The notes beneath the pieces were generated by a model. That model had not been told where the DNA came from. It worked only from the letters and a program-made list of their open reading frames with translations, and searched no databases. The translations under genes and the position numbers were made by a program. Below are positions 7,396 through 16,505 of a DNA stretch of 64,000 bases, one piece after another. Each line of letters opens with the position of its first letter. The first letter of the stretch is position 1. Where the stretch lies: assembly GCF_017922435.1 (NCBI RefSeq), contig NZ_VDEZ01000002.1, positions 62,001 to 126,000 on the forward strand, written 5' to 3'. The stretch comes from Thalassospira sp. ER-Se-21-Dark. Lineage in GTDB: Bacteria > Pseudomonadota > Alphaproteobacteria > Rhodospirillales > Thalassospiraceae.

Positions 7396-9297
7396 TTACG
7401 CCACCATCGCGTCGTATTCTTCCTGCTTGTCGAGCCATTTTTGTTCGACCATGGCGAGTTCGTTTTCGATCTGGCCGAGTTCCTTTTGGATGTCGGCCAG
7501 TTTCTGGGCGTTGGCGTCTTCATAGAGCGTCGGGTCGGCCATTTTTTCTTCGATGCCGGCTTTGCGTTCGGAAAGCTTTTCCATCTGTTTTTCGAGCTTT
7601 TCGACTTCGCGCTTGATGGGGGCGGCTATTTTGCGCTTTTCGGCGGCCTGCTGGCGTTCGGCCTTGCGGTCGCGTTTGGCGGGTTTGCCGTTGCCCTCTT
7701 CGCCGCCATTCTTGTTGGCACGGCGTTCCATGCGCGCGCGATCCAGAAGATACTGGCGGTATTCGGCAACGTCGCCGTCAAACGATGTGACCGTGCCATC
7801 CGCGACCAGAACCAGACGATCGGCACAGGCTTCGATCAGATAGGGATCGTGGCTGATGATGATGACTGCACCCTCATAGGCGTTGAGCGCATGGTTCAGC
7901 GCATCGCGGCTGTCGATATCAAGGTGGTTGGTTGGCTCATCGAGGATGAGCATATGCGGGGCATCAAGCGTCATGAGCGCAAACAGCAAACGGGCCTTTT
8001 CGCCACCAGACAGATCCTTGACCTTGGTGTCGCCTTTCTGGCCTTCGAAGGCAAAGCGGCCAAGCTGGGCGCGGACCTTGTGTTCGATCACATCGGGCAT
8101 CAGGGATGCCATGTGCTGATAGGGGGTTTCATCGCCGCGCAGCTCGTCGGTCTGGTGCTGCGCGAAATAGCCGATGCGCAACTTGTTCGACGCATGCTTT
8201 TCGCCTGACATCAGTTGCAAGCGATCGGCCAGAAGCTTTGCCAGCGTCGATTTACCGTTACCATTGGCACCCAAAAGGGCAATGCGGTCATCCATATCAA
8301 TGCGCAGGCTGATATTGCGCAGGATCGGTTTGCCTTCTTCGTAGCCGACATCGCCATCATGGATGTTAATCAGGGGCGGTGGCAGTTCCTTGGGGCTTGG
8401 GAAGTCAAAGGAAATGCCGCGATCCTCGACCACCGGGATGGCCGGGCCCATTTTTTCAAGCATTTTGACACGGCTTTGCGCCTGCTTGGCCTTGCTGGCC
8501 TTGGCGCGGAAACGGTCGATGAAGGATTGCAGATGCTTTTGCTGGGCGATCTGTTTTTCATAATGCTTGGAGGCGAGTTCCATCTGTTCGCGGCGGGTCT
8601 TGGCGAATTTGTCGTAGTTGCCGCCATAAAGGGTGACGGTGCCGTCATGCAGATGGGCAATCGATTTGACCACCCGGTTGAGAAGATCGCGATCGTGACT
8701 GATCAGGATGATCGTGCCGGGATAGTTGATCAGATAGTTTTCAAGCCAGATGGTGGCTTCGAGATCAAGGTGGTTGGTCGGCTCGTCAAGCAGCAGCAGA
8801 TCCGGGCGCAGGAAAAGGGTTGCCGCCAGGGCCACACGCATGCGCCAGCCGCCCGAGAAATCATCGCACGGGCGTTGCTGGGCCTCGCCGTCAAAACCAA
8901 GGCCGGACAAAATGGCGGCAGCGCGCGCCTCGGCGGTATGGGCTTCGATATCGGCCAGACGTGTATGGACCTCGGCAATGCGGTGCGGGTCGGTGGTGGT
9001 TTCGGCCTCTGCCAGCAAATCGGCGCGTTCGGTATCGGCCGCCAAAACGGTTTCAAGCAGGGATCGCGAACCTGCCGGGGCTTCTTGCGATACGACACCC
9101 ATGCGGGCCCGCTTGGACAGCACAATATCGCCGCCATCGCCGGGCAGGTCGCCCGAGATCAGTTTAAGAAGGGTCGATTTCCCCGCACCATTGCGCCCGA
9201 TCAGGCCGACCTTGTGGCCATCAGGGATGGTCAGCGATACCCGGTCAAGAATGACACGTCCGCCAATGCGATAGGTGAGGTCGGTAATTTGCAGCAT
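7396..9297 (-). CDS. ABC-F family ATPase (YheS-like translation factor)
   Basis: This 633-residue protein has two ABC ATPase domains in tandem and no membrane segments, the mark of ABC-F proteins, which act on the ribosome rather than in transport. Walker A motifs are G-R-N-G-A-G-K-S-T (near residue 35) and G-A-N-G-N-G-K-S-T (near 345); both halves have an L-L-D/I-L-D-E-P-T-N-H-L-D Walker B. The linker has charged helices, and the last 100 residues form a Lys/Glu-rich coiled coil. Length and tail fit YheS best, with Uup as an alternative. The start at 9297 (M-L-Q-I-T-D-L) is the family start. Its last 46 codons are duplicated at 3359-3508. Confidence 0.92.
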   Translation of the reverse strand: MLQITDLTYRIGGRVILDRVSLTIPDGHKVGLIGRNGAGKSTLLKLISGDLPGDGGDIVLSKRARMGVVSQEAPAGSRSLLETVLAADTERADLLAEAETTTDPHRIAEVHTRLADIEAHTAEARAAAILSGLGFDGEAQQRPCDDFSGGWRMRVALAATLFLRPDLLLLDEPTNHLDLEATIWLENYLINYPGTIILISHDRDLLNRVVKSIAHLHDGTVTLYGGNYDKFAKTRREQMELASKHYEKQIAQQKHLQSFIDRFRAKASKAKQAQSRVKMLEKMGPAIPVVEDRGISFDFPSPKELPPPLINIHDGDVGYEEGKPILRNISLRIDMDDRIALLGANGNGKSTLAKLLADRLQLMSGEKHASNKLRIGYFAQHQTDELRGDETPYQHMASLMPDVIEHKVRAQLGRFAFEGQKGDTKVKDLSGGEKARLLFALMTLDAPHMLILDEPTNHLDIDSRDALNHALNAYEGAVIIISHDPYLIEACADRLVLVADGTVTSFDGDVAEYRQYLLDRARMERRANKNGGEEGNGKPAKRDRKAERQQAAEKRKIAAPIKREVEKLEKQMEKLSERKAGIEEKMADPTLYEDANAQKLADIQKELGQIENELAMVEQKWLDKQEEYDAMVA

Positions 9298-9373
9298 TTT
9301 CGGTTGGTCTCTTGAACTGGTTTGCGGGCGCTTTGGGCGCAGTTTAGGGGGAATCGCAAGGATTTCTGTGCTT

Positions 9374-9402
9374 TCAATAGGGCAGGAGCGTGTTTGACGC
9401 AA
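9374..9402 (-). promoter_or_regulatory. Putative promoter of the ABC-F gene
   Basis: On the minus strand TTGCGT (9402-9397) and TATTGA (9379-9374) are separated by 17 bases, placing the start about 70 bases before the ATG. Confidence 0.4.
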
Positions 9403-9557
9403 GGATTCTTCAAATTGTCATGGCCGGTGTGATTTCGATGACAGATCCGGGCAAAACCGGCGCTAAATCGCAGTTTCATGCCTTTTGGGGGCGTTTTGCA
9501 GGCGAAACGGGTGAATGCAACGGCTGCAGGTCTGGTTTGCAGCGGTAGAACTATGTG

Positions 9558-9586
9558 TTGCGTTGCGATCCAACCCCGTTTATATA
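9558..9586 (+). promoter_or_regulatory. Putative ndk promoter
   Basis: TTGCGT (9558-9563) and TATATA (9581-9586) are 17 bases apart. This predicts a leader of about 130 bases before ndk, which holds an 11-bp hairpin at 9612-9640. The rest of the 427-bp gap between the ABC-F start and ndk shows nothing else I recognise. Confidence 0.5.
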
Positions 9587-9611
9587 GCGCCAACCTTCGG
9601 GTCTGTGGATG

Positions 9612-9640
9612 ATAAGGGCGGTCTTTGGTACCGCCTTTAT
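9612..9640 (+). promoter_or_regulatory. Hairpin in the ndk leader
   Basis: ATAAGGGCGGT and ACCGCCTTTAT pair over 11 positions with one G-U, around a 7-base loop. No T run follows, so it is not a simple terminator. It may stabilise the message or control its translation. Confidence 0.45.
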
Positions 9641-9724
9641 CTTCCGCAGGCCCTTTGTACTCGGGGGGCTTCTTGGGGGCCCTCTTTGGGGGTAACGAAT
9701 TTTTACAAAGCTTAGGTGAAACCA

Positions 9725-10147
9725 ATGGCTGTCGAACGCACTCTTTCGATCATCAAGCCGGACGCAACGCGCCGCAACCTGACTGGCAAAATCAATGCCG
9801 TCATCGAAGAAGCTGGCCTGCGCATTGTCGCACAGAAGCGCGTCGCTTTGACCCGCGCTCAGGCTGAAGGTTTCTATGCAGTTCACAAAGAACGTTCGTT
9901 CTTTGGCGAGCTGGTAGACTTCATGGTCTCTGGCCCGGTTGTTGTCCAGGTTCTCGAAGGCGAAGATGCCGTCGTTAAGTACCGCGAAGTAATGGGCGCA
10001 ACCAACCCGGCAAATGCCGAGGAAGGCACCATCCGCAAACAGTTTGCAGAATCCATCGAAGCGAACTCGGTCCACGGTTCGGACTCGCTCGAAAACGCTG
10101 CAATCGAAATTGCATATTTCTTCGCTCAGACCGAAATCGTCGGCTAA
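9725..10147 (+). CDS. ndk: Nucleoside diphosphate kinase
   Basis: This 140-residue enzyme moves the gamma-phosphate of ATP to nucleoside diphosphates through a phosphohistidine, keeping NTP and dNTP pools balanced. It is full length for the family. It starts [13 protein letters not shown] and holds the active-site motif N-S-V-H-G-S-D near residue 115. The ATG at 9725 is preferred over one three codons upstream because the protein begins M-A-V-E-R-T in the family and an AGGTGA lies ahead of it. It is a single-gene transcript with its own promoter and a strong terminator. Confidence 0.97.
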   Translation: MAVERTLSIIKPDATRRNLTGKINAVIEEAGLRIVAQKRVALTRAQAEGFYAVHKERSFFGELVDFMVSGPVVVQVLEGEDAVVKYREVMGATNPANAEEGTIRKQFAESIEANSVHGSDSLENAAIEIAYFFAQTEIVG

Positions 10148-10183
10148 GCCAAGAATACAGAATTCTCCGGTCCAACCGGATGC

Positions 10184-10216
10184 AAAAACGCCCCGCAAGT
10201 TGCGGGGCGTTTTTTG
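10184..10216. terminator. Bidirectional terminator between ndk and the chemotaxis gene
   Basis: AAAAACGCCCCGCAA / TTGCGGGGCGTTTTTT forms a strong stem with T runs on both strands. It ends ndk on the plus strand and the convergent chemotaxis gene on the minus strand. Confidence 0.92.
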
Positions 10217-10256
10217 TTTTACGGAAATGTTTGGTGATTGTGCGAAACGCGATGGG

Positions 10257-12308
10257 TCATTGGCGCACATCATCGAGGAAGGTATCGACCGACTGGCGCA
10301 GCGCGTTTGACCCAGAGGCGAGTTCGTGGGCGGCCTTGGCCAGTTCGGATGCGCGTGCGCGGTTTTGCTCGGCCGCGGACTGAATGCTGTCAGACTGATC
10401 GGACGCCTTGCTGGTTGCGTCCGAGGCATCAAGGACCCGGGCGGCAATTTCGGCGGTGGCGACACCCTGTTGTTCGATGGCAGCGGCAATTGATGATGCG
10501 ATTTCACTCATATCGGAAATAACGGTGGTGATGCCCTTGATGGCATCGACCGATTGTTTGGTGGCATCCTGAATGCCGGTGATCTGTGATCCGATTTCAT
10601 CGGTGGCCTTGCCGGTCTGATTGGCGAGGTTTTTGACCTCGGATGCGACAACGGCAAAGCCCTTGCCAGCGTCGCCTGCGCGGGCCGCCTCGATCGTGGC
10701 ATTAAGGGCCAGCAGGTTGGTCTGTTCGGCAATATCGGAAATAAGCCCAAGTACCTCGCCGATCTTGGTGGCAGATACGGCCAAACCTTCGACCAACTGG
10801 TTGGTGTGTTCGGCCTGGGAAACTGCACTGCCGGAAATCTCAAGCGAGCGGTCGACCTGGGCACGAATTTCATTGATCGAGGCACTGAGTTCTTCAGCCG
10901 CCGATGCAACGGTTTGGACGTTACGGTTGGCCTCCGACGATGCCTGATTGACGTCGTTTGCCATGGCGGCGTTGATATCCGCGGTTTCGTTGAGATTGTC
11001 GGAGGTATCCTTGACGGTGCCGACCGATCCGGTCACAGAGCCAAGAATGCGGCTGATTTCACCATCGAATTTCTTGATCGATGCGAGGCGGGCGGTATTG
11101 GCGGCATCAAGGGCCTTTTGTTCCTGCTCCTTTTCGGCGGTCATTTTGTCAGAGGCAATCATATTGTCCTTGAAAACCTGAACGGAGCGGGCCATGTCGC
11201 CGATTTCGGTTTGGGCACGGACATAGGGGATGTCGACATTGATGTCGCGCCCGGCCAGTTTGCCCATGTCATCGGCAAGACGCGTGATCGGATAGACAAT
11301 CCCGCGGCGTGCACCGATGGTAAACAGGATGGCCAGAACAAAGCCGACAATGGTGACTGTGATCATCGTGGCTTCGGACAGGATGATTTGCCTTTCCATG
11401 TCCGACAGGCCGGCATCCATGTCGTCATGAACGATTTCCTCAGCCGCGTCGGCAAGGCTGATGAAACGTTCGAAGCTGGCATTAAATTCGACATCGGCCT
11501 CGGCATCAGCACTCAGATTGGCAAGGGTATTGTCCGCGCGCGTCTTGGCGGTGTTGGCAAGCGCGTTGATATCATTGGCAAGCTTGGTGGTCTGATCGGA
11601 CAGCGCCGGGATGTTGATCGCGGTAATGCGGTTGCGGGCTTCGGTGAAGTTTTCGGCAACCCCGTCATAGGTCAGTTCGGGATCACCACTTAGAAGTTCT
11701 TCGAGAAACAGGTGGCCGTTGGCCAGACGATAGCGGGCCTCGCCAACGTTTTCGATGGCGGCAAGGGCAGCAGGATCAGTGCCTTGGCGGAGCGGCGGGA
11801 GGAGCTTACCAAGGTCGGTTTGCAGGTTTTCATAGAGACTGTCGAATTGCTGATCGGCACCGGTGCCGACACCCTCCTGAGAGGCGATGCGGGCATAGCG
11901 GCGTTCGCTGACCGCGATCAGGGTATCAAGGGCGACAAGGACCTCTTCGATCTGGGCGCGGACAGCGGGACTTTGGGTGGCGACAAAGGTTCCTTCGTCA
12001 TTGGTGCCGCCTTCAAGGATCGCATTGGCGTACCAGCGCGATTCATCGAGAAGGGCCCAGACCTCGTTAATGTCTTCGGAGGTATCACCGCCCATGATTT
12101 CTTCAAGCAGCAAATGGGCGTTGGTGGCGGTGAGCTTGATTTCCATCGCGGCGTCGCCCAGCGGCGCAAGATCGACCGCGACGGTTTTGCTTTCAGATGA
12201 CAGCAGTTTGGTGAACACAATGCCCGCAACACCGGTAAGCGTGGTGACGAGTGCCATTGTGATGAAGGCCATCATCAATCTTGTGCTGATGCGAAAACGG
12301 TCGAGCAT
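10257..12308 (-). CDS. Methyl-accepting chemotaxis protein
   Basis: This 683-residue receptor has a first membrane helix at about 10-35, a periplasmic region of roughly 270 residues, a second helix near 305-330, a HAMP domain just after it, and a C-terminal signalling domain. The hairpin tip is conserved ([20 protein letters not shown]), the contact site for CheW and CheA. The periplasmic part is all-helical and long, so it could be a helical bimodular sensor; the ligand is unknown. There is no CheR-docking pentapeptide at the end (last residues D-D-V-R-Q). A GTG at 12317 is an alternative start, but the ATG at 12308 is better placed behind GGGGTGG. No other che genes lie nearby, so it is an orphan receptor. 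Confidence 0.93.
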   Translation of the reverse strand: MLDRFRISTRLMMAFITMALVTTLTGVAGIVFTKLLSSESKTVAVDLAPLGDAAMEIKLTATNAHLLLEEIMGGDTSEDINEVWALLDESRWYANAILEGGTNDEGTFVATQSPAVRAQIEEVLVALDTLIAVSERRYARIASQEGVGTGADQQFDSLYENLQTDLGKLLPPLRQGTDPAALAAIENVGEARYRLANGHLFLEELLSGDPELTYDGVAENFTEARNRITAINIPALSDQTTKLANDINALANTAKTRADNTLANLSADAEADVEFNASFERFISLADAAEEIVHDDMDAGLSDMERQIILSEATMITVTIVGFVLAILFTIGARRGIVYPITRLADDMGKLAGRDINVDIPYVRAQTEIGDMARSVQVFKDNMIASDKMTAEKEQEQKALDAANTARLASIKKFDGEISRILGSVTGSVGTVKDTSDNLNETADINAAMANDVNQASSEANRNVQTVASAAEELSASINEIRAQVDRSLEISGSAVSQAEHTNQLVEGLAVSATKIGEVLGLISDIAEQTNLLALNATIEAARAGDAGKGFAVVASEVKNLANQTGKATDEIGSQITGIQDATKQSVDAIKGITTVISDMSEIASSIAAAIEQQGVATAEIAARVLDASDATSKASDQSDSIQSAAEQNRARASELAKAAHELASGSNALRQSVDTFLDDVRQ

Positions 12309-12417
12309 ACATTCCACCCCAGACGTTTTTTGAACTGTTCCAATTTGGTGGCGCGTTAGGTCTTGAGGTTGGGCCGGGGGGCGTTCTTTTCAATGTTTTG
12401 CGGTAAAAACATAGAAA

Positions 12418-12451
12418 AGCTGCCCGTTTGCGGCGTGCAAAGCGGGCAGCT
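12418..12451 (-). terminator. Terminator after the oxidase subunit IV gene
   Basis: AGCTGCCCG / CGGGCAGCT with an extended inner TTTGC / GCAAA pairing is followed on the minus strand by CTTTTCTATGTTTTT. Confidence 0.75.
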
Positions 12452-12483
12452 CTATTAAGGCATAAAAGGGAATTGAGGCGAGT

Positions 12484-12621
12484 TTAGTCGATCAGGAATG
12501 CGGCCATCAGCAGCAGGAGAACCCCGATCGAGATCACGCTCCAGAGCATGAATTTTGTCCAGTGGTGCCAGCCTTCCTCGTGGTGGTGCACCAGGCCTTC
12601 GTCGTAATCGCTTCCTTGCAT
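12484..12621 (-). CDS. aa3-type cytochrome c oxidase subunit IV (copy 1)
   Basis: This 45-residue protein matches the small alphaproteobacterial oxidase subunit IV (COX4_pro_2 type): a short polar start with M-Q-G-S-D-Y-D, a His-rich stretch H-H-H-E-E-G-W-H-H-W, then one membrane helix ending in F-L-I-D. It would sit at the edge of the aa3 oxidase in the inner membrane. The ATG at 12621 has GGAGG a few bases upstream, and the 25 extra in-frame codons before it have no start signal. The main oxidase genes are not in this window. A paralogue lies at 13563-13691. Confidence 0.85.
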   Translation of the reverse strand: MQGSDYDEGLVHHHEEGWHHWTKFMLWSVISIGVLLLLMAAFLID

Positions 12622-12953
12622 TGTTTCCTCCCTGTTGTTGGGACCATTGTTTGGTTTGCTGTTATCACGCAAGACAACAAGGCGATGGTAGCGCAAATCA
12701 ACTCAGGGGTGAATTGCTTTGATGTTGTTGACTGTTTTCATCTGTTCAACCGGATGGACAAGGTGGTGTTGCGTGTGGCAGTATTTGCGCATGGAAAACG
12801 TTGTGACCCAGAAATCGGTACGAATTTTTACCGCCTCTCATAGAGTGGCGGGGTAGCGACGTTTTGACCAAATGAGCCCCACCCGCCGGCGAGGCGGGTT
12901 TTTTTGTGGCTGTCTCCCGGCCAGACCAGCGATGTGCAATCCGGGAGATGACA
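12622..12953. other. 332-bp gap holding an orphan terminator
   Basis: No open frame of note fills this stretch between the oxidase subunit IV gene and the kinase gene. It contains the divergent upstream regions of both genes and a terminator at 12881-12905 that no plus-strand coding gene precedes, so a small RNA ending there is possible. Confidence 0.5.
12881..12905 (+). terminator. Orphan intrinsic terminator
   Basis: ACCCGCC / GGCGGGT with a 5-base loop and seven T residues is a textbook plus-strand terminator, yet the nearest plus-strand gene upstream is ndk, 2.7 kb away. The minus strand past the stem is not T-rich. Confidence 0.8.
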
Positions 12954-13508
12954 ATGACCAAGCCCCTATCAGCGTTACAACCAAGTGATCGATCCTTGAT
13001 GCCGCAAGATGGTGCCAAGGTCGGCACCCTTCATTTGCTGTGTGGCAAGATTGCCGCGGGCAAATCAACCCTTGCCGCCGAACTGGCGCGCAAGCCCGGC
13101 ACGGTTCTGATTGCCGAGGATGAATGGCTCTCGACGCTATTTGGCGATCAGATGTGCTCGGTTGCGGATTATGTCCGGGTATCGGACAAATTGCGCAGCG
13201 TGATGGGGCCGCATGTGGCGATGGTGCTGCGCGCGGGTGTTTCGGTGGTGCTGGATTTTCCGGCCAATACGGTTGGTTTGCGGGGCTGGATGCGCGGGAT
13301 CCTTGAGGATGCCGGGGCCGATCATGTTTTGCATTATCTTGATATGGACGATGATGTGTGCATCAACCGTCTTCGGGTGCGCAACCGGGCCGGAAGCCAT
13401 CAGTTCGCCGCCAGTGACGCGCAGTTCCATCAGATCAATGCGGCCTTCGTCCCGCCGAGTGTGGAGGAGGGGTTTAATATCGTTCGCTATGAGACAGATA
13501 CGCTTTGA
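12954..13508 (+). CDS. P-loop kinase-like AAA family ATPase
   Basis: This 184-residue protein belongs to the small zeta-toxin/AAA_33-like kinases. It has a Walker A motif C-G-K-I-A-A-G-K-S-T near residue 32, an early E-D-E-W acidic motif, a V-V-L-D-F-P Walker-B-like strand, and a R-L-R-V-R-N-R lid segment. Such proteins phosphorylate small molecules or nucleotides; the substrate is unknown. No antitoxin-like partner is adjacent, so I do not call it a toxin. The ATG at 12954 has GGAG 6 bases upstream; an ATG six bases earlier overlaps that site. It is flanked by two oxidase subunit IV paralogues transcribed on the other strand. Confidence 0.82.
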   Translation: MTKPLSALQPSDRSLMPQDGAKVGTLHLLCGKIAAGKSTLAAELARKPGTVLIAEDEWLSTLFGDQMCSVADYVRVSDKLRSVMGPHVAMVLRAGVSVVLDFPANTVGLRGWMRGILEDAGADHVLHYLDMDDDVCINRLRVRNRAGSHQFAASDAQFHQINAAFVPPSVEEGFNIVRYETDTL

Positions 13509-13516
13509 GCATAAAA

Positions 13517-13541
13517 AAAGCTGCCGGAAAACGGCAGCTTT
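13517..13541. terminator. Bidirectional terminator
   Basis: AAAGCTGCCG / CGGCAGCTTT with a 5-base loop has A and T runs on either side. It serves the kinase gene on the plus strand and the second oxidase subunit IV gene on the minus strand. Confidence 0.88.
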
Positions 13542-13562
13542 TAGTTTTTCGCAACAGGCAAA

Positions 13563-13691
13563 TCACAGAAGGAAAATTGCCATCAACCCCAGAAGGGCAA
13601 TGATCGAGATGGTGCCCCATTTCACGAAGTTGGTGTAGCCGTGATAGATGCTGACATGGGTTTCAGTCAGTTCGTAATCGTTACCCTGCAA
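13563..13691 (-). CDS. aa3-type cytochrome c oxidase subunit IV-like (copy 2, TTG start)
   Basis: This 42-residue protein parallels the one at 12484-12621: it starts (M)-Q-G-N-D-Y, has a short polar part with T-H-V-S-I-Y-H-G-Y-T-N-F-V-K-W, and ends in a single membrane helix. The start is TTG at 13691, placed 5 bases after a perfect AGGAGG; the in-frame ATG 37 codons earlier gives an extension unlike the family and has no ribosome site. His residues in the polar part are fewer than in copy 1. It is probably an alternative small oxidase subunit. Confidence 0.75.
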   Translation of the reverse strand: MQGNDYELTETHVSIYHGYTNFVKWGTISIIALLGLMAIFLL

Positions 13692-13834
13692 ATTTGCCTC
13701 CTGGGATTGGATATTTTGGGATTGTTCAAATGTATATCCACTGAGTTGAGCTTGGGCAAGTGCAAGATTAACCTTGGATATTATACGTTTGACCGACTTC
13801 ACACCTGTTGTGGTTCACCTTTGATCCCAAAGGC

Positions 13835-14233
13835 TTATTGGATGCTGGATTTGCAGCCATAGGGCAGGAAGGTGCCCGAAAGCCCGTGGCTCATCATCGC
13901 AAACGACATCTTGTTGGCGTAGTCGAGTTCCGTCTTGGATTTCGGGCAGGCATAGGCGCGGCCCGCACAGCCATTTTCGATATAGTCTTCTTCGGCCTTG
14001 GCAAATTCGGGGCTGAGCGCACCGCGCGGAATTTCATCAAGCATTTCAGCCCGGGTTTCCTGATAGACAGCGCATTTCTGCGCCCGCCAGGATTTCTCAC
14101 CTGTTTGCATATCGGCCTTGTAAGAATCCAGTTCTGGATCGGAATCGGCCAGTGCGGGACTGGTGAGTGCAGGACTTACGAGCATGGCCAAAAGGGCGAG
14201 GGGGATGATCAGTCCTAAGAGCTTGCGCATCAT
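13835..14233 (-). CDS. Secreted protein with four cysteines, unknown function
   Basis: This 132-residue protein starts with a Sec signal peptide (M-M-R-K-L-L-G-L-I-I-P-L-A-L-L-A, cleavage near A-L-A). The mature part is about 100 residues, charged, with four cysteines (in K-C-A-V-Y, N-G-C-A-G, Y-A-C-P-K and Y-G-C-K) that could form two disulfides in the periplasm. I do not recognise the family. The ATG at 14233 is chosen because the signal peptide begins there. It stands alone, transcribed toward the oxidase subunit paralogue. Confidence 0.72.
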   Translation of the reverse strand: MMRKLLGLIIPLALLAMLVSPALTSPALADSDPELDSYKADMQTGEKSWRAQKCAVYQETRAEMLDEIPRGALSPEFAKAEEDYIENGCAGRAYACPKSKTELDYANKMSFAMMSHGLSGTFLPYGCKSSIQ

Positions 14234-14337
14234 GATATCGGTTTTCCGCGGCGGTGGTGGCATTCGTTGATCCCATAACAGCATCAGAATGCGCAAAGAT
14301 TATGACCCCGGTTTGCGGATCTGGCAGCAGGCCACGA

Positions 14338-14371
14338 AAAAGGCGGGACACATGATTATGCCCCGCCTTTT
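14338..14371 (-). terminator. Terminator after purMN
   Basis: AAAAGGCGGG / CCCGCCTTTT with a 14-base loop lies 40 bp past the purN stop; on the minus strand it ends in a T run. Confidence 0.8.
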
Positions 14372-14411
14372 ATGCGTTCAGAAACCTGCGCAGCCAGCGC
14401 CAAAGGTTCTT

Positions 14412-15086
14412 TCATCCGGGCTCGAGCGCCGGGTTGATTTCAGCGAAATCGGCTTGCGGTGCGTCGGCCACAGTCACAATGCCCTTGGCATCGACCGAAA
14501 CGCGGCCTTCGGCGATCCAGCGGATGACCTGTGGGTAAATGCGGTGTTCTTGCCTCAGGATGCGCTGGGCCAGTTTGCCAGCGTCATCGCCCGGCAGGAC
14601 CGGAACAACGGCCTGGGCGATGATCGGGCCGCTATCGACTTCGGGGACGACGTAATGCACGGTACAACCGGCAAACTTCACGCCGGCATCAAGGGCAGCC
14701 TGATGCACACCAAGACCCTTGAAGCTTGGCAGAAGCGACGGGTGGATGTTGATCAGCTTGTCTTTCCAGCGGGTGACAAAGCTTTCACTGACCAGACGCA
14801 GGTAACCGGCCAGAACGACAAGGTCGGCACCGCTTTCTTCGATCAGGGCACTGACGGCATTGTCATAGGCTTCGCGCCCGCCGGGATAACCCTTGTGCGA
14901 GATGGCTTCCGACCGGATGCCAGCCTTGCGGCCGCGTTCAAGCCCGCCCGCATCGAGCTGGTTGGAAAAGACCAGCACGATTTCGGCCGGGTAGTCGGGC
15001 GCATTACAGGCATCGATGATGGCTTGCAGGTTGGACCCGCCGCCTGAAATCAGAACGGCGAGCTTCAACTTGTTTACTTTTCCCAT
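14412..15086 (-). CDS. purN: PurN, phosphoribosylglycinamide formyltransferase
   Basis: This 224-residue enzyme uses 10-formyl-THF to formylate GAR, the third step of purine synthesis. It begins [15 protein letters not shown] (phosphate-binding loop). It holds the catalytic set: N in [13 protein letters not shown] (with the His), and D in the later V-D-S-G-P-I-I segment. Its start overlaps the end of purM by 13 bp, so translation is coupled. The last 15 residues extend slightly past the usual family end. Confidence 0.96.
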   Translation of the reverse strand: MGKVNKLKLAVLISGGGSNLQAIIDACNAPDYPAEIVLVFSNQLDAGGLERGRKAGIRSEAISHKGYPGGREAYDNAVSALIEESGADLVVLAGYLRLVSESFVTRWKDKLINIHPSLLPSFKGLGVHQAALDAGVKFAGCTVHYVVPEVDSGPIIAQAVVPVLPGDDAGKLAQRILRQEHRIYPQVIRWIAEGRVSVDAKGIVTVADAPQADFAEINPALEPG

Positions 15087-16147
15087 GAAGGGCCCATGTT
15101 TTTGATCACGACCTGCGGGCCATCGCCAGCGCGCGGGCCGATGACACCGATCTGACTGACGGTTTCGCCGTTTTCGCGCAGGATGGCTTCGGCCGCGTCA
15201 GCTTTGTCGGCCGGAACAACGACGCACATGCCAATACCGCAGTTAAAGGTACGTGCCATTTCGGTTGCCGGAATGCCGCCCTGCTTGGCGAGCCATTTAA
15301 ACACCGGAAGATATTCCCAGGTGCTGGCATCAAACACAGCGGTCAGGTTTTCGGGCAGAACGCGCGGAACGTTTTCGGTCAGGCCACCACCGGTGATGTG
15401 GGCAAGTGCCTTGACCAAGCCAGCCTTGTGGGCCGCCAGGCAGCTTTTGACATAAACCTTGGTCGGTTCAAGCAGGGCTTCGCCAACGGTCTTTCCCGGT
15501 GCGAACGGGGCTTCGTCGCCGTAGCCAAGACCCGCCATATCGACAACCTTGCGGACCAGCGAATAACCGTTGGAATGAACGCCGCTGGATGCGAGGCCAA
15601 GGATAACGTCGCCCTCGGCAACGTTCGAACCATCAAGCAGTTCGCCGCGTTCGGCCGCACCGACCGCGAAACCGGCAAGGTCATATTCACCGTCGGCATA
15701 CATGCCGGGCATTTCAGCGGTTTCGCCACCGATCAGCGCACAGCCCGCCTGTTTGCAGCCCTCGGCAATGCCGCCAACAACACTTGCAGCGTTATCGACC
15801 GACAGCTTGCCGGTTGCGAAGTAATCGAGGAACAGAAGCGGTTCTGCGCCCTGAACGACGAGGTCATTGACGCTCATGGCGACAAGGTCAATGCCGACCG
15901 TGTCATGCTTGTCGGCCAAAAAGGCGACTTTCAGCTTGGTGCCGACACCATCGGTGCAGGATACCAGAACCGGATCGTTATATCCGGCAGCCTTCAGATC
16001 AAAAAGGGCGCCAAAGCCGCCAAGACCACCGGCAACACCGGAACGGGTTGTTGCTTTTGCAAGCGGTTTGATTCGTTCGACAAGGTCATTCCCGGCATCG
16101 ATATCGACACCGGAGTCCTTATAGGTAAGGCCGTTAGAGGTGGTCAT
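15074..16147 (-). CDS. purM: PurM, phosphoribosylformylglycinamidine cyclo-ligase
   Basis: This 357-residue enzyme (AIR synthetase) closes FGAM to AIR using ATP, the fifth purine step. Family marks: [14 protein letters not shown] near the start, [18 protein letters not shown], and [11 protein letters not shown]. The ATG at 16147 fits the family start; the frame runs 33 codons further upstream but those codons look non-coding. It forms an operon with purN and faces away from the DUF2066 gene. Confidence 0.96.
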   Translation of the reverse strand: MTTSNGLTYKDSGVDIDAGNDLVERIKPLAKATTRSGVAGGLGGFGALFDLKAAGYNDPVLVSCTDGVGTKLKVAFLADKHDTVGIDLVAMSVNDLVVQGAEPLLFLDYFATGKLSVDNAASVVGGIAEGCKQAGCALIGGETAEMPGMYADGEYDLAGFAVGAAERGELLDGSNVAEGDVILGLASSGVHSNGYSLVRKVVDMAGLGYGDEAPFAPGKTVGEALLEPTKVYVKSCLAAHKAGLVKALAHITGGGLTENVPRVLPENLTAVFDASTWEYLPVFKWLAKQGGIPATEMARTFNCGIGMCVVVPADKADAAEAILRENGETVSQIGVIGPRAGDGPQVVIKNMGPSWEK

Positions 16148-16505
16148 TTCGGGGTCCCTGGCATCAAACATGCATGAATAAAAGGCGGCAAAACCGCGTT
16201 TTTCATCAGCACGTATCGACGTCCAATCGACGGGCAACTGTCGCATTGCGGTCCGGGTCGCAGGGAACCTGCTGTTTGACCAATCCGCCTTACTGACGCC
16301 TTTAATCAGATATAGAGGACAAAGCGATCCTGCTGATAAAAAACGCGGGCTTGATAATTTCCGCTGGGCCGAAAATACTCAAACGCGGGCAATATGCAAT
16401 GATCACCTGCGCATGACAGAGTTTTCTTTGCAGAATGCGTTCAACATGCCACAAAGAGCGTTATAGAATAATGCAACAAGACACGATTAGGGCAAAGAGG
16501 CATAC
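16148..16505. other. 358-bp divergent upstream region of purM and the DUF2066 gene
   Basis: No gene is visible. It must hold the promoters of purMN (minus) and of the DUF2066-perM-hdaA run (plus). A candidate plus-strand promoter is TTCAAC (16440-16445) and TATAGA (16462-16467), 16 bases apart. I see no recognisable riboswitch. Confidence 0.5.

Noticed and set aside
7381-8208. 275-codon frame antisense to the ABC-F gene, rich in Phe and Leu
   Set aside because: It mirrors a clear ABC-F coding region; the similar antisense frame at 3173-3523 only reflects the duplicated tail.
12954-13508. Zeta-type toxin of a toxin-antitoxin pair
   Set aside because: The P-loop kinase has no small partner gene before or after it, so I keep the neutral call.
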